The notes under the pieces: generated by a model
Told to the model about the DNA's origin: nothing
The model's input: the letters and a program-made list of their open reading frames with translations, nothing else
The model's database searches: none
Translations under genes and position numbers: made by a program
NCBI RefSeq assembly: GCF_001423745.1
Contig: NZ_LMPC01000030.1
Location: 107,929-171,928, forward strand
DNA length: 64,000 nucleotides
Reading direction: 5' to 3'
From: Arthrobacter sp. Leaf337
Lineage (GTDB): Bacteria; Actinomycetota; Actinomycetes; Actinomycetales; Micrococcaceae
Part shown: in pieces, positions 49,232 through 57,943 of the stretch
How positions within the stretch are numbered: the stretch's first letter is position 1
Layout: the number at the start of each line of letters is the position of its first letter

Positions 49232-50265
49232 TGTGTTTTCCCTGCCTGGGGGGTCCCGAAGTTGGCTTCAGTGACCGTCTTGGACTCCGGCAATGCTTCC
49301 TCGGACAGGCCCCAGCGTTCCAGGACCTTGCCGTAGGATCCGTCCTTGATGGCGGAGTTCAGCGCCTCGGTGATGACCGGGGCCAGCCCGTTGCCCTTGA
49401 GCGATGTGGCGGCCACCAGGGTTTCGGACGGCCAGCCGGCGTTGACCTTGCCCACGATCTTCAGGTCGTCCCGGGTGTTTTCGCGGTACGCCGTGGACGG
49501 GTAGGGCGCGATGTTCAGGTCGGTGCGGCCCGAGGACAGCGCCAGGATGGTGTCGGCGTCGGAGGAGTAGTACTGCAGCACCGCCGGCGCCTTGCCCTTG
49601 CCCTCCAGTTCCTTGTTCCACGCCAGCAGGATCTTTTCCTGGTTGGTGCCGGAACCCACCGAGACCTTCAGGCCGGAGATGTCGTCCGCGCCCTTGATGT
49701 CATAGCTGGAGCTCTTCTTGGCCTCGAAGCCCATGTAGGCGGCCCGGTAGCTGGCGAAGTCGAACAGCTTCACGCGGGCGGCGTTGATGCCCACGTTGGA
49801 GAACACTGCCTCGAAGTCGCCGGACTGGGTCTTCAGCGGCCAGTTCTCCCAGGACGTGACCTGGATGTCGAGCTCGAGTCCCAGCTTGTCCGCCACGAGT
49901 TGGGCGATGTCCAGTTCGGAACCGATGGGCGTCTTGTCGTCCGTGGCGTGGAAGGACAGCGGGATGGACCCGGCCGTGGTGGCCACGGTGAGCTTGCCGT
50001 CCTTGCCGATGAACTCGGGGACCTTGGCGGCGAGCGCCGCGTCCTTCTCCGCCCGGATCCGCTGCTGGTCCGGTGACGTGTTGTAGACGACGCCGTTGCG
50101 AGCCGCCGTCGTCGCCGGCTGCTGTCCCGAGGCCGCCGCGCCCGGATCAGCGCAGCCGCTCAGCGCCAGGGTGCCGGACAGGGTCCCGAGGAGGACGACG
50201 GCGGGAAGCGCCGCCAGCGTGCGCGTTCGGCCGCTGCTGTTGTGCCGGAAGGTGGAGAGTGCCAT
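49228..50265 (-). CDS. Amino-acid ABC transporter substrate-binding lipoprotein
   Basis: A 345-aa lipoprotein with AAAGGA before ATG 50265 and lipobox 'TLALSGCAD' (Cys near 38). The mature part is an SBP_bac_3 domain ('GKLTVATTAGSIPLSFHATDDK', 'ELDIAQLVADKLGLELDIQV', 'VSVGSGTNQEKILLAWNKEL'). It binds the ligand for the permease and ATPase encoded 12-50 nt upstream. It resembles the lone binding protein at 42.6 kb, and both may feed one importer. The family includes cystine-binding proteins (TcyJ/K), in line with an organosulfur role for the cluster. Confidence 0.9.
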   Translation of the reverse strand: MALSTFRHNSSGRTRTLAALPAVVLLGTLSGTLALSGCADPGAAASGQQPATTAARNGVVYNTSPDQQRIRAEKDAALAAKVPEFIGKDGKLTVATTAGSIPLSFHATDDKTPIGSELDIAQLVADKLGLELDIQVTSWENWPLKTQSGDFEAVFSNVGINAARVKLFDFASYRAAYMGFEAKKSSSYDIKGADDISGLKVSVGSGTNQEKILLAWNKELEGKGKAPAVLQYYSSDADTILALSSGRTDLNIAPYPSTAYRENTRDDLKIVGKVNAGWPSETLVAATSLKGNGLAPVITEALNSAIKDGSYGKVLERWGLSEEALPESKTVTEANFGTPQAGKTQ

Positions 50266-50276
50266 GGGGAGGTCCT

Positions 50277-51119
50277 TTAGATGTTGAAAGCGGGTTCGAT
50301 CACCTTGGAGAAGAAACTCCGGGTGCGTTCTTCCTGCGGGTTGGTGAAGATGTCCTGGGGTGCGCCCTGTTCCACGATCTGCCCCTGGTCCATAAAGACC
50401 ACGGTGTCCGCCACGTCGCGGGCGAACCCCATTTCGTGGGTGACGATGATCAGCGTTGTGCCGGATGTGGCAAGCTCGCGGATGACATCCAGGACTTCGT
50501 TGACGAGTTCGGGGTCCAGTGCGGAGGTGGGCTCATCGAACAGGAGGATCTTCGGGTCCAGTGCAAGGGCCCTGGCGATGGCCACACGCTGCTGCTGGCC
50601 GCCGGACAGCTGGCGCGGATAGGCGCCGGCGCGGTCTTTGAGGCCAACCCTGTCCAACAGTTCCAGTCCTCGTTCACGGGCTTCGGCCTTGGTGAGGCGC
50701 GGCTTGCCGGAACGCGGTGCCACCACGGGCGCCTCGGTGACATTTTCCAGCGCAGTGAGGTGCGGGAACAGGTTGAAGTTCTGGAACACCATGCCGATTT
50801 CGGTGCGCTGCTTAAGGATGTCCTTCTCGCGCAGTTCATGGAGCCGCTTTCCGCGGACCTCGTAGCCCACCAGTTCGCCGTCGATGGCGATGAAGCCGCC
50901 GTCCACTTTTTCCAGGTGGTTGATGGTGCGCAGCAGGGTGGACTTGCCGGACCCGGACGGGCCCACGATGACGGCCACTCCGCCCGGTTCAACGGTCAGC
51001 GTGATGCCCTTGAGGACTTCAGTGGCACCGAAGGATTTCCGGACCTTGGTGATTTCCACGAGCCCGCGTGTTGCTGCGGGTGCCGTTGGATGTTCTGGTG
51101 CAGCGACGGCGGTGCTCAT
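50277..51119 (-). CDS. Amino-acid ABC transporter ATP-binding protein
   Basis: A 280-aa ABC ATPase from ATG 51119, which overlaps the permease stop as ATGA. Walker A 'GPSGSGKST' at 53-61, Q-loop 'MVFQNFNLFPHLTALENVTE', signature 'LSGGQQQR', Walker B 'ILLFDEPTSALDPE' and H-loop 'IIVTHEMG' are all intact, of the GlnQ/TcyN polar amino-acid type. An insertion, 'DGELVGYEVRGKRLHELREKDILKQRT' (in parts), lies between Walker A and the Q-loop, also usual in GlnQ/TcyN-type ATPases. It powers import of the ligand bound by the protein encoded just downstream. Confidence 0.95.
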   Translation of the reverse strand: MSTAVAAPEHPTAPAATRGLVEITKVRKSFGATEVLKGITLTVEPGGVAVIVGPSGSGKSTLLRTINHLEKVDGGFIAIDGELVGYEVRGKRLHELREKDILKQRTEIGMVFQNFNLFPHLTALENVTEAPVVAPRSGKPRLTKAEARERGLELLDRVGLKDRAGAYPRQLSGGQQQRVAIARALALDPKILLFDEPTSALDPELVNEVLDVIRELATSGTTLIIVTHEMGFARDVADTVVFMDQGQIVEQGAPQDIFTNPQEERTRSFFSKVIEPAFNI

Positions 51120-52183
51120 CGGGTGCTCCTTGCTCGGTTGTCGGAAGCGGCGGCGTGGGTTGCGAAGAACCTGCGGGCCTTCTGGAGCGGCGTCAGCGGG
51201 AGGGTCCGCACAGCGCCCTTCGAATAGTGCCGTTCGATGTAGTACTGGAAAACGCTGAGCACCGAGGTGATCACCACGTACCAGAGCGTGGCCACGAGGA
51301 GCAGCGGCAACACCTGCTGGGTGCGGTTGTAGATGACCTGCACGGTGTAGAACAGCTCCGAGTACGCCAGGACGTAAACGATGGAGGTGCCCTTGACCAG
51401 GCCGATGATCTCGTTGAAGGCGGTGGGCAGGATGGCCCGCATGGCCTGCGGCAGGACGATCCTGGTGGAGCGGCGCCAGGCCGGAATGCCGAGGGCGGCT
51501 GCTGCTTCCAGCTGGCCCTGGTCCACCGAGAGGATGCCGCCGCGGATGATCTCCGCAGAGTAGGCCGCCTGGTTCAGCGTCAAGCCCAGGACTGCAGCCG
51601 CGAACTGGCTGATCAGGGTGGTGGTCTGGACTTCGAAGAAGCGGACGTCCGTGAAGGGAATGCCCAGGCTGATCTTCTCGTAGAGGTAGCCCAGGTTGTA
51701 CCAAAGGAGCATCTGCACCAGGAGCGGGGTGGAGCGGAAGATCCAGGAGAAGGTCCAGGACACCGAGACCAGCAGCGGCGAGGCGGAAAGGCGCATCAGG
51801 GCGAGGATGAAGCCCAGGACGAACCCGAGGGCGCCGGAGATGGCGGTGAGCTTGAGCGTCTCCACCAGCCCGTTCACCACCGACTGCGCGGTGAACCACT
51901 GCGCCACCACCCCCCATTCCCAGCGCGGGTTCGTGGCCAGGGACCACGCCACCGCGGCCACGCCGAGCGCCACTACTGCAGTGCCCACCCAGCGCCACGG
52001 GTGGCGGGACGGGACCAGCCGGTAGTCGGCGTAGTCGGTGGCGGGTCCGCGGGACTGCGGGTTCTCGGGTCCCTGGGGTCCGCCCGGCTCCGCGGACGGG
52101 CCGGGATTGGAAACACCTGCGTCAGGTCCGGCGGACGCCGGCCCTGCTGCGGACTGCGCTGCCCGGGTTGCTGTTGAACTCAT
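51116..52183 (-). CDS. Amino-acid ABC transporter permease
   Basis: A 355-aa inner-membrane permease, first gene of the operon. A Pro/Gly-rich N-terminal extension of about 60 aa precedes the five or six TM helices ('FTAQSVVNGLVETLKLTAIS', 'WIFRSTPLLVQMLLWYNLG'), and the EAA-type loop is 'LEAAAALGIPAWRRSTRIVLPQAM'. One permease gene is present, so the channel is probably a homodimer. A promoter (TTGCTG-17-TAGATT) lies about 60 nt upstream, in a region shared with the divergent FAD/NAD(P)-binding gene, so both arms of the cluster can be controlled together. Confidence 0.93.
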   Translation of the reverse strand: MSSTATRAAQSAAGPASAGPDAGVSNPGPSAEPGGPQGPENPQSRGPATDYADYRLVPSRHPWRWVGTAVVALGVAAVAWSLATNPRWEWGVVAQWFTAQSVVNGLVETLKLTAISGALGFVLGFILALMRLSASPLLVSVSWTFSWIFRSTPLLVQMLLWYNLGYLYEKISLGIPFTDVRFFEVQTTTLISQFAAAVLGLTLNQAAYSAEIIRGGILSVDQGQLEAAAALGIPAWRRSTRIVLPQAMRAILPTAFNEIIGLVKGTSIVYVLAYSELFYTVQVIYNRTQQVLPLLLVATLWYVVITSVLSVFQYYIERHYSKGAVRTLPLTPLQKARRFFATHAAASDNRARSTR

Positions 52184-52238
52184 GCGCCACCTCGCTTCTT
52201 GTCTTGCTGGATTGGTTTATCGCGTTCGGATTGCTGCA

Positions 52239-52267
52239 AATCTAGGGACGCCGGAAAGCGGCAGCAA
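52239..52267 (-). promoter_or_regulatory. Promoter of the ABC/monooxygenase operon
   Basis: On the minus strand TTGCTG (52267-52262) is followed after exactly 17 nt by TAGATT (52244-52239, 4 of 6 to TATAAT and fitting TANNNT). The start would be near 52232, about 49 nt before ATG 52183. Confidence 0.55.
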
Positions 52268-52396
52268 GGCGGCATGTTGCATTGCTTCACGGAGGTTCTC
52301 ACGGCGTCATGAGTCGTTTTCTTGCACGGATTTACGCGCTGTTACGCGGCGTGAACGGCCATGACCCGAGCCTCGACCGCGGTCTGCCGGGCTGCC

Positions 52397-52402
52397 TAGC
52401 AT
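52397..52402 (+). promoter_or_regulatory. Possible -10 element of the FAD/NAD(P)-binding gene
   Basis: TAGCAT fits TANNNT and lies 50 nt before the GTG at 52453; no good -35 is visible. TTACGCG occurs twice, 11 bp apart, near 52332-52349 in the same divergent region and could be an operator. Confidence 0.3.
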
Positions 52403-52452
52403 GAGGCGAAAACCCCGGTCCCGGACCACCCCGCCTGAACAGGAGCCCAGCC

Positions 52453-54405
52453 GTGCCAGCGAACATCCCTACCGTGGCCTTTGTGGGCGGCGGTCCCCGG
52501 ACGGCCGGCGTCCTGGAACGCCTCGCGGCCAACCGGCCGGAGCTGTTTGCCCGCCCGCTGGCCGTCCATGTCATCGAGCCCCACGTTCCCGGCTCCGGCC
52601 GGATCTGGCGCTATGACCAGCACCCCGGCCTGCTGCTCAACTCCGCGGCAGCGGACATCACCATGTTCACCGATGCCTCCGTAACGTGCGAGGGTCCCGC
52701 CGCCGACGGCCCCGGACTCGACGGGTGGGCTGCCGGCGTCCTGGACGGCAGCATCACCGACGTTCCCCCGCTCCCCGCGGAACTTCAACGCCAGCTGCGC
52801 GTCCTGACCGGCGCCACGTTTCCCACGCGCCAGCTGCAGAGCGTCTACCTTGAGTGGTTCTTCCGCCGGGCGGTTTCCGCGCTGGGCCCCGACGTCGCAG
52901 TCACTGTCCACCGGGACACTGCGGTACGGATCGATTCCGACGGCGACGACGGCACCGGCGCGTACCGTGTCAGGCTCGCCGGCGGCGGGACTGTTGACGC
53001 CGACGTCGTGGTTTCCGCCCTTGGCCACACCGATTCACTGCCGGACGATGCGTCCGCGGGTTTCGCCGGCTTCGCGGCCCGGCACGGCGGGTTCCACGCC
53101 GCACCCAGCTACACCACCGACGTCGACTATTCAGCGCTGGCCCCCGGCCAGGACGTGATCGTCTCGGGCATGGGGCTGGCGTTCGTGGACCTGGTGGTCC
53201 TGCTGACCGAAAACCGGGGCGGCCGGTTCGAGGAAACGCCCGACGGCGGTCTGGCGTACGTTGCATCCGGCGCGGAGCCGCGGCTTTGGGCGGGTTCGCG
53301 GCGCGGGGTTCCGTACCATTCCAAGATTTCCTCGGCCCTCCGCGGCGAGCCGGCAGATGCCCCACAGTTCTTTACCGCCGCCGCCGTGCAGGAATTGCTG
53401 GCGCAGCACGGGGAGCTGGATTTCCGCGCGCACCTCTGGCCGTTGATCGCCAAGGACGCGGGCTACGGCTACTACCGGGAGCTCTTCACGGGCTACCCGG
53501 AACGCGTGGTCATCGGCTGGGACGAATTTTCGGTCCGTTTCGCCGCACTGGACTGGTACAGCCCCGAACGCAAGCGGCTGGTGCTCGAGTCGGTGCCGGA
53601 CACGGAGTTCCACCTGGACTTCGAGAAGCTGGACCAGCCGCTCGCCGGACGTGACTTCGCTGGCCGCCATGACGTACAGGAGGCCGTGGCAGCCTACATC
53701 GAGCACGACCTCCGGCTGCGCACCAGCCCTGACCACTCGGAGACGCTGGCGCTGTTCATCGCCCTGCTCAAGGTCTACATGGACCTGGGCCGGCTGGTGC
53801 CGCCCGAACGGTTGAACGCGCGGTCACAGCGGGAAGTACACGGCTGGTGGCACGGATTCTTCAGTTTCGTGGACTCCGGCCCTCCGCCACAGCGGCTGCG
53901 GGAGCTGCTGGCACTCCACCGGGCCGGGCTGCTGCAGTTCCTCGGGCCGGGGCTGGAAGTCGGCGCCGATGAGGCCTCGGGGCAGTTTGTGGCCGTGTCC
54001 GTCAGGGGCGGGGTGCGGATATCCGCCAAGGCCCTGATCGAGGCTAGGCTGCCCGCCCCGGCAGTGGCAGGCTCCGCGAATCCACTGCTGCGGTACCTGC
54101 ACGGCTCCGGATTCGGCAGCGAGCAGACGGTCCTCACCGCCGACGGGCTCCATGCAACCGGCCGGCTGCTGGTGTCCGCGGCCAGCGAGCTCGTCAGCCC
54201 GGTGGGCGAACCGAACCGCAGGTTGTTCGCCGTCGGGCCCAACACCTCCGGCTGGGGCGCCGGCGCCTTTGCCCGCCCCGGAACCAACGCTGCGCCGTTC
54301 CGTGAGAATGATGCACTGGCGCGGCGGATCCTTAGCGTGCTGGCGGAAGATGAAGCATCGGCTGTACCGGCCGTATCGGGAAAGGCTCAGCCATGGAACA
54401 ACTAA
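52453..54405 (+). CDS. FAD/NAD(P)-binding flavoprotein of the monooxygenase cluster
   Basis: A 650-aa protein beginning at GTG 52453, with AGGAG 7 nt upstream. The N-terminal Rossmann motif 'VAFVGGGPRTAGVLERLAAN' (GxGxxxxG) and 'IWRYDQHPGLLLNSAAADITMFTD' fit the FAD/NAD(P)-binding NAD_binding_9 family; a second pyridine-nucleotide segment is around 'GAYRVRLAGGGTVDADVVVSALGHTD' (in parts). 'ISSALRGEPADAPQFFTAAAV' and 'KDAGYGYYRELF' lie in the middle. Function is unknown. Its size and position divergent to three FMN monooxygenases make it a candidate flavin reductase, N-hydroxylase-like enzyme or redox partner, but this is inference. The stop overlaps the GNAT start by 13 nt. Confidence 0.75.
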   Translation: MPANIPTVAFVGGGPRTAGVLERLAANRPELFARPLAVHVIEPHVPGSGRIWRYDQHPGLLLNSAAADITMFTDASVTCEGPAADGPGLDGWAAGVLDGSITDVPPLPAELQRQLRVLTGATFPTRQLQSVYLEWFFRRAVSALGPDVAVTVHRDTAVRIDSDGDDGTGAYRVRLAGGGTVDADVVVSALGHTDSLPDDASAGFAGFAARHGGFHAAPSYTTDVDYSALAPGQDVIVSGMGLAFVDLVVLLTENRGGRFEETPDGGLAYVASGAEPRLWAGSRRGVPYHSKISSALRGEPADAPQFFTAAAVQELLAQHGELDFRAHLWPLIAKDAGYGYYRELFTGYPERVVIGWDEFSVRFAALDWYSPERKRLVLESVPDTEFHLDFEKLDQPLAGRDFAGRHDVQEAVAAYIEHDLRLRTSPDHSETLALFIALLKVYMDLGRLVPPERLNARSQREVHGWWHGFFSFVDSGPPPQRLRELLALHRAGLLQFLGPGLEVGADEASGQFVAVSVRGGVRISAKALIEARLPAPAVAGSANPLLRYLHGSGFGSEQTVLTADGLHATGRLLVSAASELVSPVGEPNRRLFAVGPNTSGWGAGAFARPGTNAAPFRENDALARRILSVLAEDEASAVPAVSGKAQPWNN

Positions 54406-54923
54406 CCGAGCCGCCGGCGTCTTTGCAGGCGTCCGAACTGACGGTGCTCAGCCTGCCCATGCACGACGCCCGGGTACGGCCGCTGCTGGACGAGCTCGCC
54501 CACGAGTACGACACCCGCTACGGGAACCTGTTCGGCCGGGGAGCGGCCGCCGAAGAACTCAACCGTTACCCTGCGGCGGAATTCACCGCGCCGGGCGGTG
54601 CCCTGCTGATCGTCCAGGAAAACGGCGAATCCGTAGCCGGCGGAGCGTTCCGGCGGCACGGGCCGGACACTGCGGAGCTCAAACGGATCTGGACACACTC
54701 GGCCCACCGCCGCCGCGGACTGGCCCGGTTTGTGCTGTCCGAGCTTGAAGCCCTCGCCGCCCGCCGTGGCTACAGCCGGGTGTACCTGACCACGGGACCA
54801 CGGCAGCCCGAGGCGAAACACCTCTACCTCAACTCCGGGTATGAGCCGCTGTTCGACCTGGCGGCCGATCCCGAAACCATCAAGTTCTTGGCATTCAGCA
54901 AAGATTTGGAGCCGCGCGGCTAA
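54393..54923 (+). CDS. GNAT N-acetyltransferase (SnaA/YtmI-like candidate)
   Basis: A 176-aa single-domain acetyltransferase, ATG 54393, with AAAGG upstream and a 13-nt overlap with the preceding flavoprotein gene, so the two are coupled. The acetyl-CoA binding motif A 'LKRIWTHSAHRRRGLARFVL' (with R-R-R-G-L) is clear, and 'VYLTTGPRQPEAKHLYLNSGYEPLFD' (in parts) is typical for the end of the domain. In B. subtilis, YtmI (SnaA), of similar length, N-acetylates S-alkyl-cysteines before CmoJ oxidises them; a monooxygenase of the CmoJ family is encoded in the divergent arm here. The shared role is proposed, not shown. Confidence 0.85.
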   Translation: MEQLTEPPASLQASELTVLSLPMHDARVRPLLDELAHEYDTRYGNLFGRGAAAEELNRYPAAEFTAPGGALLIVQENGESVAGGAFRRHGPDTAELKRIWTHSAHRRRGLARFVLSELEALAARRGYSRVYLTTGPRQPEAKHLYLNSGYEPLFDLAADPETIKFLAFSKDLEPRG

Positions 54924-54926
54924 GCT
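54921..54926 (+). promoter_or_regulatory. Putative -10 element (TAAGCT), overlapping the GNAT stop codon
   Basis: TAAGCT begins with the TAA stop of the GNAT gene and ends 6 nt before ATG 54933 of the HerA-like gene: the leaderless spacing, used at a gene boundary. Confidence 0.45.
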
Positions 54927-54932
54927 GTCGGC

Positions 54933-56654
54933 ATGGCCATCAAATCCACTGCAGATAAAGTCGCCACCATCCAGAAGGGCTACACCCTGGAGGGCGCCAC
55001 CATCGAGCTGGGAGCCGCGATTGTGGACGGTGAAGTCCACATGGATGCCCCCGTCCGGCTGCCGCTTTCCATGATGAACCGGCACGGCCTGGTGGCAGGC
55101 GCAACGGGCACCGGCAAGACCGTCACGCTCCACATGATGGCGGAGCAGCTCTCCAACGCCGGCGTACCCGTGTTCCTTGCCGATATCAAAGGTGATCTCT
55201 CGGGCCTCGCAACCGCCGCAGCGGGCAGCGAGAAACTGAAGGCCCGCACGGACGGCATAGGCCAGGCCTGGGCGGGCAAGACTTTTCCGGTGGAGTTCCT
55301 GGCGCTCGGCGGTGACGGCAACGGCATCCCGGTCCGGGCCACCATCACTTCCTTCGGCCCGATCCTGCTTTCCCGCATCCTGGAACTCAACGACACCCAG
55401 GAATCCAGCCTGCAGCTGGTCTTCCACTTTGCGGACAAGAACAACCTGGAACTGATCGACCTGAAGGACCTCCGGGCGGTCATCCAGTTCCTCACTTCGG
55501 ACGAGGGCAAGGACGAACTTGAAGCGCTGGGCGGCCTTTCCAAGGCGACCGCCGGCGTCATCCTCCGCGAACTGGTGACCCTCGAGGCCCAGGGCATGGA
55601 GGCTTTCTTTGGTGAGCCCGAATTCGACACCGCCGAGCTGCTGCGCACAGCCCCGGACGGACGCGGCGTCGTCACCTGCCTGGAACTGCCCACGCTGCAG
55701 ACCAAGCCCATGGTGTTCTCCACCTTCCTCATGTGGTTGCTCGCGGACCTCTTCGAGGACCTTCCCGAAGCCGGAGACCTGGACAAACCCAAACTCGTCT
55801 TCTTCCTCGACGAAGCCCACCTGCTGTTCAACGACGCGTCCAAAGCGTTCCTGGAGGCCATCACCACCACCGTCCGGCTCATCCGGTCCAAGGGCGTGGG
55901 AATCTTCTTCGTCACCCAGACGCCGAAGGACGTTCCGGCTGATGTCCTGGGGCAGCTGGCCAACCGCATCCAGCACGCCCTCCGCGCATTCACCCCGGAA
56001 GACGCCAAGGCCCTGAAAGCCACCGTGTCCACGTTCCCGGTGAGTGACTACGACCTCGAAGAAACACTCACCTCGGCCGGCATCGGCGAAGCCGTCGTGA
56101 CAGTGATGAACGAGAAGGGCGCTCCCACCCCGGTGGCCTTGACCCGGCTACGGGCACCGGAATCGGTCATGGGCCCCAGCACGGAGGAGCTGGTCAAGAG
56201 CAGCGTGGCCGGGTCCGCACTGCTCGTCAAATACGGCACAGCCGTGGACAACGTGTCCGCTTACGAGAAGATCTCCGGAACGAAGGCTGCGTCCACCGGC
56301 GCGGCTGCCCCCGGCCAGCCGCCCACTCCGGCCAGGGACGTCTTTGTTCCCGGCAGCCCTGTTCCGGGAATGGACCAGGCAGCGGTCGACGCCGATGCCC
56401 GCCGCATCGAGGAGGAAATCCTCGGCCGCCCCAGCAGCAGGCCTGCCCCGGCACCCGAACGACCCCGCAGCAGCGAGCGCCAGGCACCCCCGGCACAGCA
56501 GGAACAAGGCGGTGGAATGATGGGCGACCTCGCCGGAGCCCTGGGTGGCGCACTCGGCGGCGGTCTCAAGAGCATGGCCCGTTCGCTCGGTACGCAGCTG
56601 GGCCGGGAGTTGCTGCGGGGCGTCTTCGGCACCTCCTCGAGGCGCCGCCGCTAG
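54933..56654 (+). CDS. HerA-like P-loop ATPase (DUF853/YjgR family)
   Basis: A 573-aa ATPase. Walker A 'GATGTGKT' is at 56-63, 'PVFLADIKGDLSGLA' follows as in the HerA/FtsK group, Walker B 'LVFFLDEAHLLF' is near residue 288-299, and 'GIFFVTQTPKDVPADVLGQLANRIQHALRAFTPEDAKALK' (in parts) is the conserved DUF853 tail. The last 110 residues are low-complexity, Pro/Ala/Arg-rich and end in SSRRRR, with a Gly-rich hydrophobic stretch 'GDLAGALGGALGGGLKSMAR'. The biological role of this family is not clear; some members act with DNA or membranes. It is likely leaderless (TAAGCT 6 nt before ATG). Confidence 0.87.
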   Translation: MAIKSTADKVATIQKGYTLEGATIELGAAIVDGEVHMDAPVRLPLSMMNRHGLVAGATGTGKTVTLHMMAEQLSNAGVPVFLADIKGDLSGLATAAAGSEKLKARTDGIGQAWAGKTFPVEFLALGGDGNGIPVRATITSFGPILLSRILELNDTQESSLQLVFHFADKNNLELIDLKDLRAVIQFLTSDEGKDELEALGGLSKATAGVILRELVTLEAQGMEAFFGEPEFDTAELLRTAPDGRGVVTCLELPTLQTKPMVFSTFLMWLLADLFEDLPEAGDLDKPKLVFFLDEAHLLFNDASKAFLEAITTTVRLIRSKGVGIFFVTQTPKDVPADVLGQLANRIQHALRAFTPEDAKALKATVSTFPVSDYDLEETLTSAGIGEAVVTVMNEKGAPTPVALTRLRAPESVMGPSTEELVKSSVAGSALLVKYGTAVDNVSAYEKISGTKAASTGAAAPGQPPTPARDVFVPGSPVPGMDQAAVDADARRIEEEILGRPSSRPAPAPERPRSSERQAPPAQQEQGGGMMGDLAGALGGALGGGLKSMARSLGTQLGRELLRGVFGTSSRRRR

Positions 56655-56779
56655 CACCTCCGCAGGGGTGCCTGCAGGGGCCCCAGCGGGAGCCAGCCAG
56701 CCGCCGTCGGACTGTCTGACAGCCGCTCTGCAGCGTCATGCGGGGAGGCCTCATCACCTGCTTTCCCGTGCCTTACCGG

Positions 56780-56785
56780 TAACGT
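56780..56785 (+). promoter_or_regulatory. Putative -10 element (TAACGT) for a leaderless transcript
   Basis: TAACGT ends 7 nt before GTG 56793. It supports this start for the following membrane-anchored protein. Confidence 0.4.
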
Positions 56786-56792
56786 AAGGTGC

Positions 56793-57791
56793 GTGCAGAT
56801 GAGTCAAGCGTTGGTGAGGATCGCAGCCGGGTGGCTGCTGGGCCTGATGCTTGCCATCGCCGGAGCCGTTGTTGCGGTGAATCTGGTCAACGCCTCGGTA
56901 GCGAGTCCCGAGCAGCCCGTACGTGAATATTTGGACGCACTGCAGAAGGGCGAAGGCGAAAAAGCGCTGGGCCTCCTGCGTGCCTCCGTTCCGGAAAGCG
57001 ACGCCGCCATGCTGGACGGAACAGCGCTGCAGACGGCCGCTTCCCGGGTGACGAACGTGAAGTTCGGCGAGACGCAGGACCGCACGGGGAACCAGGTCAT
57101 GGTTCCGATGGAATACACCATTGACGGCAGCCGGCTCAGCACCGAGTTCCTGCTGGAGCGAACCGGCACCGAATGGCTCTTCTTCAACAAGTGGGCATTC
57201 GTGCCGGCCACATTGCCCGTTCTGGAAGTCACGGTGGTCAACTCCAACCAGGCCACCCTCAACGGTATTCCGGTGAACATGCCTAACGGCCGCAATTCCT
57301 TCGCCGTCTTTTATCCCGGCGAGTACGAGGCCAGCCTGAACGGTGAATACTTCTCGGCTCCGGCCAGCCACGCCACGGTGTCCGGACGGGACGTACCCAC
57401 GGCGCCGCTGAGCCTCCTGACCCAGGCAACCTCCGCGCTGAAGGACGCAGTGGGCGCGAAGGTCAAGGAATTCCTGGACACCTGCGCCGCGGAGGCCGTT
57501 AAGGAGCAGAAGCTGCAGCCGGACTGCCCGTTCTACCACGCCACGTTCAACCGGGTCACGCTGGGAACCATCAACTGGAGCATCAGCGAGTACCCGAAGG
57601 TATCCATCGAACCCTTCGGCGGCCGCTGGGTGGTGGCCCCGCTGGACGGGAAAGCCCGGTTGAAGGCGCAGCAGACCGACCTGTTCACCGGCGCCGTGAC
57701 CGACCTCGACGTCGAGCACGACTTCAGCTTCACCACCCGTCTGGACGTCGACGGCGACACCATCAGGGTCACCCCGCTCCTCAGCTACTAG
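56793..57791 (+). CDS. Membrane-anchored extracytoplasmic protein of unknown function
   Basis: A 332-aa protein, GTG 56793, with one N-terminal TM anchor (AGWLLGLMLAIAGAVVAVNL). The rest should be outside: a 'PVREYLDALQKGEGEKALGLL' DUF4878-like helical start, then beta-rich segments with 'MPNGRNSFAVFYPGEYEASLNGEYF' (in parts) that look like repeated small domains binding a polymer or substrate. A Cys pair ('DTCAAEAVKEQKLQPDCPFY') is present. I know no function. It is a separate unit after the HerA-like gene; a -10-like element sits 7 nt before the start. Confidence 0.6.
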   Translation: MQMSQALVRIAAGWLLGLMLAIAGAVVAVNLVNASVASPEQPVREYLDALQKGEGEKALGLLRASVPESDAAMLDGTALQTAASRVTNVKFGETQDRTGNQVMVPMEYTIDGSRLSTEFLLERTGTEWLFFNKWAFVPATLPVLEVTVVNSNQATLNGIPVNMPNGRNSFAVFYPGEYEASLNGEYFSAPASHATVSGRDVPTAPLSLLTQATSALKDAVGAKVKEFLDTCAAEAVKEQKLQPDCPFYHATFNRVTLGTINWSISEYPKVSIEPFGGRWVVAPLDGKARLKAQQTDLFTGAVTDLDVEHDFSFTTRLDVDGDTIRVTPLLSY

Positions 57792-57943
57792 GCTCCCGGC
57801 GGCTGCCGGGCTGATGCCGTGCTCTGTCGCAGTGTGTGCGTCACGCCATGCAGACTTTCACGCCGCCGCCCAGCATACTTGCCCTAAATCCAGCGGAACT
57901 TCATCCCTTAGCGGCTCAAAAGCATGCGTCCAGTGACTGCAGC

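Noticed and set aside
50277..51998. A single long minus-strand frame of 573 aa over the ATPase and the permease
   Set aside because: Its first half is out of frame with the permease; only the last 280 codons encode the real ATPase, which starts at 51119 by an ATGA overlap with the permease stop.
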